NCBI GenBank assembly: GCA_022497145.1
Contig: MU385883.1
Span: 244,465 to 308,464, forward strand
Source of the DNA: Rostrohypoxylon terebratum
Taxonomy: Eukaryota > Ascomycota > Sordariomycetes > Xylariales > Hypoxylaceae
DNA: 64,000 nucleotides
Reading direction: 5' to 3'
Every line of letters starts with the position of its first letter. Position 1 is the stretch's first letter. Below the pieces are notes generated by a model. That model worked only from the letters and a program-made list of their open reading frames with translations. It had not been told where the DNA came from and searched no databases. A program made the translations under genes and the position numbers. Positions 10,708 through 21,802 of the stretch are shown piece by piece.

Positions 10708-11320
10708 TTAAGTCAGGTAGACACCGATACCGTAGCTTCGGTCGAGGTACCATCCTCGGAGGCCGTTAGAAATGCACTCGGGCATGACGGAATCGATCAT
10801 GAATTGGGCGGCGACGGAGGGGGAGATGATAGAGGTGCCATCCTTCTGAGGACAGACTGATGCAGTGCAGTTGTTGTTCCAGATTTGGAAGCACCCCTCA
10901 ACTAGCTTGACCACGATGTCGTCCTGAGCAGCCTGAAGCTTGGTAATCGCGCCCTGGCAATCCTCGGCCGAGGGAGTGGGGTCCTGAGATGTGTTAGTGA
11001 ATTTACAGCTCTAATATACATCAATCTACATCAATGGATCGGATAGATGTGTATTTTTTTGCCGAATAATCATTACTTACGTTGATGGGCGACGGCTTGT
11101 AGCAACGATGAACTACGCCCTGGTTCTGGCGCTTGCTAGTGTGCTCGGCGTTGAAATCGGGGATCATATCAGCGCGAGGAGCCTGAGCCGGAGGACACTT
11201 GTGGGTTGAAGCTGAGATTTGGATCTCATGGTCGTATGCCGGCACAATGGCAGCAGTGCCGGCTAGGTCGAAAAGACCGGCGACAGCCATCGCCAAGACA
11301 GACGTTCGGACGAGAACCAT
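10708..11320 (-). CDS. Secreted six-cysteine protein A with Kex2 site
   Basis: Exons 11320-11081 and 10983-10708, phase-0 join over a 97-nt intron with GTAAGT donor, give 171 residues. Residues 1 to about 24 are a clear signal peptide (MVLVRTSVLAMAVAGLF, then GTAA). A propeptide runs to a Lys-Arg at 63-64, a Kex2-type site. The remaining domain has cysteines at 73, 89, 111, 119, 124 and 150; a seventh Cys lies in the propeptide (42). The core spacing C-x21-C-x7-C-x4-C is identical to that of the neighbour at 12379-12901. The domain ends RGWYLDRSYGIGVYLT. The protein should be secreted, processed and disulphide-bonded; effector-like, antimicrobial or self-signalling roles are all open. Resemblance to Hce2/Ecp2 proteins was considered but not established. 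Confidence 0.8.
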
Positions 11321-12378
11321 GATGAACTTGATGGATTGGTATGGCGTTGGCTGGTGGATGATAAAGACGGCAACAATTGTTGAAAATGGCGCGTTTGGTG
11401 TGAATTACGAGTACATATTGGTTATGCTTTGGCTTTGGCTGGGAAGTCCGGATGTTGTTTGCTCCTACTTCAGTTGTGACTCCTAGGGTTGCTAAGGTTG
11501 CTCAGTGGGAAATAGCAACCAATCGGTGGTACATTAGGGTGCTAAAGGGGGAAGGAACCACTTGAACAACTTACTGAGATCTGGTGATATAAATTGAGAA
11601 CACTAACTTGGGAATTTTAAAATCTTTCTCCTCAAGGTGACCAAACATGGAGCGTAGCACGAAATGTACCACCGATGATGTACATGTCCTCATGGAGAGG
11701 GAACATACGTGCACATGATAATGGACGTATCGTGCATAGCAGGCAATGGGACAAGATATTGTGATCTGAAGTCCACATTGGACTGAAAACACCTAAAACG
11801 CCTCCAAAACTATGCAGCGTCAATGGATCTATTCTATAGTAGTGAGTGAACACAGTTTCCACCTAATCTAAATGTATACTACAATGTGTATTACCTAGGT
11901 TTACAGTATGTTTCTAGCATGTCATGATATGAACAGATAATTATCATGTAATCCAGACAGACAAACATTAACTTTTTATAAGAAGGTACCTAATAATGAC
12001 AATATCCCTTCTTGTCCGTCCAACCGTGCCTAGTAGGTTCGATGTTTAGCAAACATTGAAAGATGAATGTCATTGATACATTCCACAACCAGAAGTTGCA
12101 CTCTGCTTACATACACCAATATCATTGGATAGACTAAGAATCATTTTAATATTGTTGTGAAAAGCAGGCATAATCAGACACGACCAAATTATTAGCAAAG
12201 TGCTACTGGGTACATGTTGACGGATCGCCTCTGAATAGGGGGTGCTTCCTGATCTCCATAGACATTTGGTCCAGCCCAATATCCTCCATCATCATCTTCT
12301 TATCTGAGCTACATAAAGAGAAAGGTACCGTCAAGTTTCTGCCAACCCTACTCCTTGCGAACAACCCATATTCTAGCA
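11321..12378. other. Spacer between the six-cysteine paralogues
   Basis: About 1.06 kb containing the promoter of protein A (just upstream of 11320) and the 3' region of protein B. It was searched by eye on the minus strand for a third copy of the Cys-x21-Cys-x7-Cys pattern; none was found. Small open frames occur without signal peptides or matching cysteine spacing. Confidence 0.45.
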
Positions 12379-12901
12379 TCAAGATACCCATACTCGGTAG
12401 GTACCCGCGTGACCATTGAGATTCTCGTTATCCCCGTAAACCCCCATATTGCCTTTGCTTATGCAGCCATCCAAGATTGGGCTGGTAATGTATGTAGCCA
12501 GCCATGTTCCAGATCGATTGACTGGTCTTGTCACATATGGTTGGGCACAAAATCGAACCTTGCAGGTTCCCTGGTTCCATACGGCACATATATTGGGCCA
12601 GAGCGTGAAATCTTTCTGCTTGTCGGCAAGAATGGTATCCACGACCTTCTGGCAATCCGTAACGGAGGTGTTGGTAGACTGATGATCGTGATTAGTCCTG
12701 GTTACTTGTGAGAGAACTTGGATCGCTTACACCGTAGCAAGTGTAAGCGTCTCGCTTTTGGAGAGTAGTAGTCACAGTGACTGGTTCTTCAACTGTGGTA
12801 GATGAAACCATGGACCGAGTGTCTGAGCTACTAACTGCCGCGACCATGTTAGAGAAACCACTGGAGGCGAGAATCGCCATGATGGCAGTCTGTCTCATCA
12901 T
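12379..12901 (-). CDS. Secreted six-cysteine protein B, tandem paralogue of A
   Basis: Exons 12901-12731 and 12678-12379, phase-0 join over a 52-nt intron (GTAAGC donor), give 156 residues. A signal peptide covers about residues 1-22 (MMRQTAIMAILASSGF). A Ser/Thr-rich propeptide ends at Lys-Arg 49-50. Mature cysteines sit at 55, 66, 88, 96, 101 and 129, so the core spacing C-x21-C-x7-C-x4-C equals that of protein A, with C5-C6 spacing 27 versus 25. Both share CY after the dibasic site, DCQ at the second Cys, a Trp between Cys3 and Cys4, and CIS at the sixth. The intron lies between Cys1 and Cys2 in phase 0 in both. Overall sequence identity is otherwise low, so the duplication is old or fast-diverging. 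Function unknown. Confidence 0.8.
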
Positions 12902-15900
12902 GACGAATGAGCTTGATAGAAGTCTAATTCAAACGAAAATCGAACAATATTTAGGTGCCACTTGCTCAAGAACGCCACGCAGCACGAATTGGTAGATTTG
13001 ATGCGTTGTGAAAAAGGAGTGATTGAGACAGGAACTAGGGTAAGGGAAACCTGAAAGGATAGAGGAATAGGATTCTTCAGCAGACCTAGGTTCTAGGAAG
13101 GTACATATCAATCTGGGAAGTTTCTCCCTAGATGAGGTAAATATCCATCCCGACCTACCTTTCCAGGGCCACCTAATCCTAATCAGTAAGATATTAGATG
13201 TCGATAACCGAAGAAAGTACAAGGGAAACATTGAAGTAAGGCAGTGACGCTCTACCGGGGAGCACTTGCCATACCTATGACATATGTAGTAGGTATGAGG
13301 TACCTGTAATCCATTATTAACTTCAATGTCTGTTTCACGTTTCAATGAACGTACCTACTAGGTAGTAGCACATAACTACATCAACGATGTAGAAGCCTAC
13401 ACCTACCTACCTAGTAGTACCTAGTAGTACCTAGTAGTACCTATTAGGTGTAGCAATGGGTGCGTCCAGTGTCTCTTGAGGTTGAGGTCCTGCCTAGACT
13501 TGACACGGGATATTAGGGGCCATAGATCTACCGGTCAACAGCAAACATCCTGTCCGTAAAAGAAAGGCTTTCTGCATATACAACCGTCCATTTTTACCCT
13601 ACAATGAGACTGACTAATGACACAAAACCGTTTGTTACTTCAACAATGTCCCTCCACTCATCTAAGTATGTAGGACCTAGGACCTAGGACCTAGGTAGCC
13701 AATATATACATGAAGGTACCTAACAGGCAGGCAGTCGGAGTAACCACCTAGGTCCTACTAGGTACCTAAGGTATATACAGAGATTAATCATCGATCGGAT
13801 ATGTTGCTCATCGGAAGTTCAAGTCAGAAACGTTGGAAGCTTGTGCAATAAGGTTAGATGCCTAAGACTTAAGTAGCACACGCGATGATGGTACGGGGTC
13901 GTATCAGCCGATTCGGCGGGAGGTGGTCTTGCTATAGTATATGGAGAATCTTTTGTTAAGCCTCACTGAACATTGAGGTTTTATACATACCTGCATAGTA
14001 TAGTAATATCAATAGTAGTAGGGGATCCATGGGTGACGGAAGACAAAAATGCAGCCACCACATGATACATTGATACATTTTGATCTGTACCTACCTAGTA
14101 GTATTATGTAAAAAGCCAGGCACCCCGAGGTTTTGAGCTTACCTAATGTTCATACATAGTGTTGTAGTATTAGATAGAGATGATTAGGTAGCAGGCAGGC
14201 AGGGGATGATAATACGTACTAGGTTTACATTATTATCTAGGATATCCTGGTGCAGCAATTAAAGCAATCTTTCATAATACATCCATACGAGTACCGATAC
14301 CGATGATCAGAGAAGAGAGCGATCAATTCTTAGGTATTTCCCACATGAATAATAATACCGTTCCCTTATTTAATTCAACCTTGCACTTATCGTAATCAAA
14401 CATTAGATATAATGTTATTAACACGTTTTTCTGCCTACATAGTAGTAATATACACAGTAGTAATACGACTCACGATACAGCATATTAAGACTACGGCTGT
14501 TTTAGTCGAATCGATTCCTTCGCTATTAATTAGCGGAAATACCCGCTGATACTAATACTAGGTAGGTACTAACTTGAGGTCTACACTATGTACAGCCAGC
14601 CTAACGCAGTATGCCGTGCATACATACCTACATACTCCGTAGGTAGTAGGTAGTAGGTTGTATTATAGTCTAGTACATCAAATACTATGTATGTGCATAC
14701 AGCATACATACTACTAGTAGATATGTATGTATATACCGTAGCGTATCCTTATGTATGTACTACGTATTACACCTGGGGTCTGAGGCTACTAGGTATTGTA
14801 GGTAGGAATCTGATCCTTCATGCGAGATCAATCATCTCAATTTCCAAGTGTTCATAACTTCATACATATATTTGCGGTATAAGAAAAGTTTCCTTTCAAT
14901 GTGATATCTGAATTACGATCTCGGTATGAATAACGAACAATATTAAATTTATAAAATGAGGAGATAAAAAAAGCCATAGTACTCTGAATTGTACGTAAGA
15001 TCATATGATAAATGTGACGAGATGTATAAATATCGATATGTGCAAGAACAAGGAGGCCTCGATCTAGACCTGTATTTTCCCATGCTACATAGCATCCGTG
15101 GACAGAGGTACATAGACTGTACATGTAGTAGTAATGGGTACCTACTACCTACTATGGTATGATGGGTAAGAATTAGCATACTGTCAGGTACCAGTGGAGT
15201 CTGTGGAGATAAAATCTCATACTAATTCAACGAGAACTTGTCGAAACAAGCCTTACAGGTACTTACATATACCCACCTAAAACCAACGCGTTGCTTGTAG
15301 CTAAAAAACCCATGAAATTTATATCAGGGGTCCCCAGTCAAAAGGAAATACCTGACAGTGTGCTAATTCTTACCCACCATACCATAGTAGTAGTAGGTAG
15401 GTACCTAGTAATTACACAGATCAGCTCGCGCCTAACCTTACTGACAATTTCTGGTTCGATATTCGCAATCATGAATTTGATATGAATTGACCATATAGCC
15501 ACGTGCAATAATTATCCTCTTCAAGGGGGTCCGTTGCAGATTCTAAAAAAGCTAAATACCCTGGATGTATTTTTTTTTATATTTTTTTCTTGAAAAGAGG
15601 AAATAGACAAAAAGGGACTAGCCCATCCCTTTTACAAATACATATTAGGTATGTAGTATTGTCAAATAAATTCCTACTGCATAGTACTGCGCAGGATGTG
15701 CCCTACATACGAGGTATGTACCTAGTAGGTGACATCGAAGTGCATGTGTACCTAGTAGGACGGAACAGATGAAATTTACCTAGATGAAATACTGTACATA
15801 CTATGTAGTACATCGTACATCGTAGTAGAAAAAAAAACCAGGGGCGCCATCTCTGGCGGGTGTGAGCGTTTATGCTCCATATCTCCAGCTTTTAGCGTTC

Positions 15901-17013
15901 TTTGAATGGTCGAGGACGGACCTGCTGCTCACAGGTACACTACTGTTCAGTGGTGGGGGTAAGTAGCACATACCCTATCTGGTCAATTACCCCCGGTCTT
16001 CCCCTTTTTGATTGACCAAAGCTTGCCCAATAGCTCCCGGACCCTGCTTCCACAGGCGCTCCCCTTGCCATGGATCCATGGCCTACGATTAACGTTCGCA
16101 GGGTCTGGAACATTAATAGTAGTACTACGTACCTAGTAGGTTCAAGGTTAGGGTACCTTAGCCTTGGAGCGGAGGCACTGTATCATTATTAGCGGGTAGT
16201 GTAATTCATTCGCTCGTTCCCTTCTCTTTTATTTTTTTTTTATCATCTTGCCATCCAAGAGTTCGTTCCTTGCATGATCACGTACGACTCTTCACGCTCT
16301 TCGACAATTCATCCGTTCGTTTCACCTTTAACTCGTTTAGCTCCTGTAGCTCCTCCAGCTACACTAGTAGAAAGCATAGCATCAATGCTATGCAAATACA
16401 TAGCTAATCTGTCGCTCTCTTCTTTCTCTTCATACCTTCTTTTAAACTCCAATATTTGAAGCTTGTCGTTAATACACTATTTGATCGATCGAGATGACCC
16501 AATCTTGAAAATCTGAAGCGCTGACCTGAACACATCAATGCGCTGAAAGCACGAGCGTCATTGACCCCCTCGAGTTCCTACTAGGTAGCTCTTGGTGATT
16601 TGGATCTCCAACTATCTAAGTCCCTACCAGAGATACCCAAGCTACCCAGACTACCCAAGATATCCAATATCCATTAGAGCAAAATCGCAAGAGCAGCTGG
16701 CTTCTGATATTGGTATCGGTCAAGTCTAACCTTGCCCATATTTCGGTGCTTTCCAGTGAGTTTTGCAATTACCTGGGGCGTCGTCAAATCATCCCAATTA
16801 ACAATACTTCTCACATGCAGCATATATTTATCTACCCTCTGACTGTCAACATAGTCACCGCTAGACACTTCGCTTGTGACGTGTAACTACGCCTTATCTT
16901 CAAGCAAGCTCGATTCCAGAACGGCGGCGCATATGTTCTAGCATTTCCTCAAATTCGCCTTCATCAATACACCACAACACATCTCAACTCTCATTCCCAC
17001 GCTGTCAGCGAAA
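12902..17013. other. 4.1 kb gene-free tract rich in CCTAGGTA words
   Basis: No gene was found on either strand over 4.1 kb. The tract is AT-leaning and packed with short palindromic or direct words such as CCTAGTAGTACC, CCTAGGACCTAGG (13677-13695), GGTAGTAGGTAG (14641-14656) and TACATAC. It includes an inverted repeat at 15137-15404 (listed separately). The last 700 bases (16300-17013) become pyrimidine- and CTACC-rich and probably hold the promoter and leader of the gene at 17014. Confidence 0.55.
15137..15404. repeat. Inverted repeat with about 55-nt arms
   Basis: The left arm (15137-15190) and right arm (15349-15404) are near-perfect reverse complements; both contain GGGTAAGAATTAGCA (left strand sense) and CTGTCAGGTA at the inner end. 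About 158 bases lie between them. The few mismatches are mainly transitions (for example GCATACTG versus GCACACTG). The structure resembles a decayed MITE or foldback element; no target-site duplication was recognised because the outer flanks merge into CCTAGGTA-type repeats. Confidence 0.65.
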
Positions 17014-17478
17014 ATGGCGACTATCTTGATTGACGAGAAAGCCTCCAAGCAAGGTCAACTGACCGTCTCTACCCAGCTTCTTACTCCCAGCCAGAGAAGC
17101 CCAGACGAGAGCTTAGAAATTCGCCGAAATTCGAACATATCGACTCCTTGCTCCGCCTCCGCACCCAACGGATTCGACACAGACATCGAAGCGATCATGC
17201 CTGTTAAATCTTCTGATCACCTGAACAAGACAGCATCTGGCAACCCCAAACCAAAGTCAGACTGTCCCGTGTGGCCTGGTCAAGATCATTGGCGGCAGAA
17301 GGCACGAGCTGCTAAGATCAACAACCGATCGTGTCAGTGCATGGCCCGCCTCAGCCAGCGAAACAGGATCATTGTCAAAGTCCTCATCGCATTTTTAATC
17401 GTCGGCGTCGCCGTTGGTGTTGGTTTTGGCATTAGCAAACCTCTTGGTGCGGGTATTTGGCAGCCTAAGAATCATTAA
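17014..17478 (+). CDS. Small conserved single-pass membrane protein
   Basis: A single-exon frame of 154 residues. The first 80 residues are polar, Ser/Thr/Pro-rich and probably disordered. A compact segment follows with CPVWPGQDHWRQKARAAK and NNRSCQCMARLSQRN at about 88-125, then one transmembrane helix at about 126-145 (IIVKVLIAFLIVGVAVGVGF) and a short tail ending GAGIWQPKNH. There is no N-terminal signal peptide, so a type II or tail-anchored topology with a cytosolic N-terminus is likely. The CPVWPGQDHW plus CxC plus TM layout appears to recur in uncharacterised proteins of filamentous ascomycetes, as far as I recall; no function is known to me. Confidence 0.7.
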   Translation: MATILIDEKASKQGQLTVSTQLLTPSQRSPDESLEIRRNSNISTPCSASAPNGFDTDIEAIMPVKSSDHLNKTASGNPKPKSDCPVWPGQDHWRQKARAAKINNRSCQCMARLSQRNRIIVKVLIAFLIVGVAVGVGFGISKPLGAGIWQPKNH

Positions 17479-18375
17479 TTACCTACCTAAACTACGCATT
17501 ACAACCGTGGGAAGAGACCGGGAGTTTGTACTCTTCCGCAGCAATGGCGAAAGGTGTTTTTTTTCACGTAAGGCGTCGCGATTTGACATGGTGGACGGTG
17601 TTGGGTTTCGGGACATGAAGGGTTTATTCTGCCAGCTACAATTGTTAAGGGACCTGTCATCGAGGGTTGAATTATCGCCAACGTTCAGCGTTCGTTCGGA
17701 AAATCAGTCGCGCAGCTGTCACTCGTCTTTGATTGTTTACTCTTCGATACCCTTGTTGATACCCATTTGGACTCTGGTTCATCATGTATAAATTCGGTTC
17801 TTCACAATTCAAGTCGGGGAGATGAAGGTTCATTAGACTGCGGCATATCAAGGCGTTAGGAGTAACATAAGGAGTACGGATAGGCAATGTTACGATAGGG
17901 CACCAAACTTGTTTTTTTGCCATGTTGGCACTGGAGCTTCAGAGCATAAAGCTTCAGCTAGAATTAAGAGGGCCGGCGTCATGGGTACCGACGCTTCACA
18001 TCACGATTGAGAGTTCTACATAAGCCACCGCCAAAAAGAATAAGACCAACAGTTACGAATGGTCCAGTCCAACATCCCATCTTACTACGTGAAAGTATCT
18101 CCATCAAATACTTAAGTCTTAAATCAACTCATCCAATCTTCAACTCTACATGAGAGTTCGGCGTTTCACAGGCTGATTATGAATGATGAAATGATCAAGC
18201 CATAGAAGTTGACCTGTTCATCAACAAGTGCCCCTCGAACTTGGCTTACCTACCAGGCACTATGTCAGCATATTCACATACACTAGCGCTTACGAAACAT
18301 ATGATGGTATCGATGGCATTTGTAGGCTACATGGTGTCTATTTAAGATAAAAACGCACTCAGACCATGGAAGATC
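17479..18375. other. Intergenic, convergent 3' region
   Basis: About 900 bases between the convergent stops of the two small membrane-protein genes. Open frames around 17500-17920 run on both strands but have no ATG-led domain or coding character and probably cover 3' untranslated sequence. Confidence 0.4.
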
Positions 18376-18702
18376 CTATCGTGTCATCTTCTGTAGCCTT
18401 GTCGAGCCCTTACCCTTACTTATTCGGGTAGGCCTGTCGAAATCCCATGGCGAGATTGGTAGTTTTATCAGTGCTGGGGGCGGAGGTCTCACTTCTTCAG
18501 AGCCGGCGACGGCTTCCCTCCACGGGAACCACATCCTCTGGTGCAGTATGGCCATCTCGATGTCACGCTTTTCCCGCCGTGTCGCCTTATCTCGCCGCAC
18601 GGAAATGACCGCTACGACTGCAAAGACTACTGGAATTAGGCTTATTAAGACATACAGAGCTGTCCAGTCGCTATTGGCAGATCGGGTTGTCTTTATGTTC
18701 AT
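18376..18702 (-). CDS. Putative small membrane protein, unknown
   Basis: A minus-strand frame of 108 residues starting at ATG 18702. A short N-terminus (MNIKTTRSANSDW) is followed by one hydrophobic helix at about residues 14-36 (TALYVLISLIPVVFAVVAVI), a strongly basic cytosolic flank (RRDKATRREKRD), then PWREAVAGSEEVRPPPPALI and a Pro/Arg-rich tail. The positive charge after the helix predicts an outside-N, inside-C orientation. The layout is protein-like and the opposite strand shows only a mirror frame, but no family is recognised and no intron supports it. It may be a lineage-specific gene or a chance frame. Confidence 0.45.
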   Translation of the reverse strand: MNIKTTRSANSDWTALYVLISLIPVVFAVVAVISVRRDKATRREKRDIEMAILHQRMWFPWREAVAGSEEVRPPPPALIKLPISPWDFDRPTRISKGKGSTRLQKMTR

Positions 18703-19595
18703 TTTGTGCAGCTACCCCCCTTTTTGCCTAGATGCCATGGAAAGAGATAGGGAAATGGGGGGGTTGTAGAGTGAAGCCTCAATAATAGAGGATATGACTA
18801 GAAATTATCTACGGAAGGGGGTTAGTAATCACAGTGTTTGCTATGGAATTCTGAGATTAACTCAAAGTCAGTGAGATTTCTAGGGGTAGTTTAGAACGAA
18901 AGCGATGCTAACCGGGGCGTTAGACAGACGGCAAGCAGCATCTTCCCAGAAAAAAAGAGGAGAGAATAGTGGTTGCTTATAACGACTGCCTACATAATCA
19001 AAGAAAGCACTACGTCCTATTGTAAGATTTGGATAGGTATAAGGGCTTTGTTCTCACACCTAGTTGTGTCGTCAAAGACTTGACCGAGACACAATGCATT
19101 TGCGGTATCCGCTATATAGGAAGGGTGAAAGGGTATTCAAGCAACAGTGCTATACGGCTCGGTCCTTACCTGAATAGAAGAGAACCTAACAAATCTGGTC
19201 TACGAGAAGCATTGGGACTGCGATATAGGTACTATTTCAGGAGGGTTCCCACTTCTCAATGAATAAGTCTCATACAAATCTACGCAAGGTATAAGTAAGT
19301 CTATTGTTTCTATCTCTAGCGCATCATTAACATTCTAGAACATCCTCCGTGACGGGCTATAAGTTCTGTAGTCGTTGGTAATTTTCTGACTTACCTGAAA
19401 AGATAGTTATTGGTATTGTGGGCTTGTATACACACGAGAGGAATATTCCTAGTCTATTCTACTTTATACAGATCTAATAGTATCACAGCGGCATTAACCA
19501 TTATTGCCCATCCTATAATATCCTATGTGCCAGCATATAGGCTTATCCTAAGCAGTTTCAGGGGGGGGGGGGGGGGTATATATCGCTGGCCATTG
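18703..19595. other. Intergenic with a G16 run
   Basis: About 890 bases without a supported gene. Position 19561-19576 is a pure run of sixteen G, 20 bases before the MFS stop codon, so it probably lies in the MFS 3' untranslated region or just downstream of it. Confidence 0.5.
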
Positions 19596-21802
19596 CTAGG
19601 ATTCACGTGTGGCACCTGGTGACTCTCTGGTAATCGGAGGCTCGCTCACTGGACCTTCGGATCTCTCAGCCAATGTGTCCCCGTCAGACTTTATCCCCTG
19701 AGCGGAGTCAACTTTCTCGTCATCTGCTATCCTCTCACCACCCTCAGGGTCCGCCGGAGCTTTGGGCTTATTTTCCTTGACACTTCTCCACTCCATGCAC
19801 ACAGAGCCCAACATGGTGAGGGCCGATAAGCATAAGCCGAGCCTAAAAACTTGCCGCAAGGACTCATTGTATGCCACTAGGACGATAGGAAGGAGGTTCG
19901 CGGGGAGGGATGAACTCAGTGTCGTAGCGCCATTGTCTTCAATCATGGAGGGCTCAAATCCAGGGAGGCCCGACAAGCGGCTCAGGAGCTGGTTATCAAG
20001 CACGTTCTGCCCTACCGAGAGGAAAATCGCACCGGACAGAAGCTGGCAGAAAAACACTAGAGATGTGCCAATAGGGACATCCCTCGTAGGGAGGACAGTC
20101 TGGGCTGCTAGATTTGGAGCTTGAAAACACATGCCCATCCCGAAACTAGATTTTATCAGTCTGTTTATACTTAAGTTGTCGTCATATTAGGGCTCAAGTT
20201 TGACATACCCGAAAAGGATCTGGTAACCAATCCACTTGCCCGTCGTCGTGTCTTGGTCTAGCGTTGTCAAGAGACCAGCCCCCACGGACATTAGTGCCGT
20301 GCCGATGATCATATTTGGCGTGTAATACCCAAGCTTCGATACAACGGCGCCGTTCGTAATAGACGCAACAACCATTGAAAGGGTTATGGGAAGAAGACGA
20401 ATGCCTGATCCGACGGCCGATGTTCCTTTTATAGCCTGGAACCAGATGGGTAGGAAGTACACTGTTCGAAACAATTTAGCAGCCAGTCGGCAGTAGTAAG
20501 CCAAGCAAGACCTACCGAATACGATCATGGCGGCACCGATACAGGTGGTAGCCCAGTTGCCAGCAAGAATAGACCGCTGGCCGAAAATGCGCGGGGGAAT
20601 AGTGGCCGTCTTGGGCATTAGGACTTGGACGGCTGCGAAGCCAATGAATAGTGCGATCCCGAGAGTCAACAAAGCTATGATACGGCCATTACCCCACTAT
20701 GATCCGTTAGAAGAAGGGCTCCCTAAGTGTATAGAATTACTAAGTTCAGACGAGATGAGATGGGATGAGATGGGATGAAACAAGGCAAGAAGACAACATA
20801 CAGTATATGTTAAACCTCCCCACTGCAGAGCGAGAAGGAGGCAGACGACGCCGGGAATGAGGAGAGTCGTTCCAATCGCGTCTAGCTGCGCGAGCTTCGC
20901 CTTGGTCGGGATCTTGGTGGCTTTCCTATCAGGTACGTGCAACAGAAATGCTATTACAAACATGGCGATCCCCCCAAAAGGAAGATTAATGTAGAAGCAC
21001 CAACGCCATGTCACGTTTGATGTGAAGGCGCCGCCAACGAGGGGGCCTATGACCGAAGCGAGACCAAAAACAGCACCAAAGAACCCCAGATATAAAGGCC
21101 TATCACTTATCAATGATCGAAGTTCTGTTCTAGGTAAAGTCAAAGAGTCAATCTACTTACCTTTTATGGAGGGGGACGGAGTAGACGATGCTGATTATCT
21201 GCGTAGAAGAGTGAGTGTCCCGCGCGGTTCATAAATGGAAGGAGAGGACAGGTTCCATGTAGGTAGGTATAGGTAATTCTTGTAGAGATACTGACACTTC
21301 CGCCAAAGATTCCTGCCGAGCCAACCCCCTGAATGGCACGCCCGAGAATGAAGGCCACCGAGTTTGGCGCAGCCCCGCATATGGCAGACCCGGCTTCAAA
21401 GAGGAAGATGGTTGCCAGAAAGGTGGTTCTAACGGGGAAGAAGGTGTAGACTTTCCCAAACAAGAGCTGAAAGGCACAAGTAGTCAACAGGTACGCTGAC
21501 CCATACCATCCCACGTCTGGCAAGGAGTGAAACTCGTCTGTTATGGCGGGAATAGCCGTCGAGATGATCAGTCGGTCCAGGGCAACGAGGAACATAGATA
21601 CGAAGACTGAGACGAGGACCAAGGCGAGTCGAGCGCCTGTAGGATACTCTATCTCATCTTCGTCAGATGGATGTTTACCAGTTTGCTGGGTATTTTCCTG
21701 CGCCTCTTCCACCTTGTCGGTGGGAGGGTCGCTTGTGGCTGTGGCCGAGTCCAAGTTGACGGCCACTGGAAGCTCTTCTTTTTTACTCCGGCGAAATATC
21801 AT
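19596..21802 (-). CDS. MFS drug-efflux transporter, DHA2 type (14 TM)
   Basis: Six exons on the minus strand (21802-21296, 21198-21161, 21099-20802, 20696-20516, 20461-20209, 20145-19596) give 608 residues; all introns are GT-AG, 54-105 nt. Joins rebuild family motifs: GIFGGS-IISIVYSVPLHKR-PLYLGFFGAVFG, LQWGGLTYT-WGNGRIIALL, AAMIVF-VYFLPIWFQAIKG and YQILFG-FGMGMCFQAPNL. The cytosolic N-terminus (about 1-55) is acidic and polar. Motif A/C-like signatures include ALDRLIISTAIPAITDEF, GRAIQGVGSAGIFGG and GFFGAVFGLASVIGPLVGG. The family exports toxins, drugs or secondary metabolites at the plasma membrane by proton antiport. The last 70 residues are a charged cytosolic tail. It lies downstream of a Zn2Cys6 regulator on the same strand. 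The substrate cannot be told from sequence. The first donor (GTCAGT) is weak. Confidence 0.9.

Noticed and set aside
12902..17013. CRISPR-like or satellite array in the word-rich tract
   Set aside because: Words vary in order and spacing; there are no fixed-length spacers or constant repeat units, and the DNA is eukaryotic.
17499..17923. Several frames after the small membrane protein
   Set aside because: Overlapping on both strands with no ATG-led coding signal; most likely 3' untranslated sequence.
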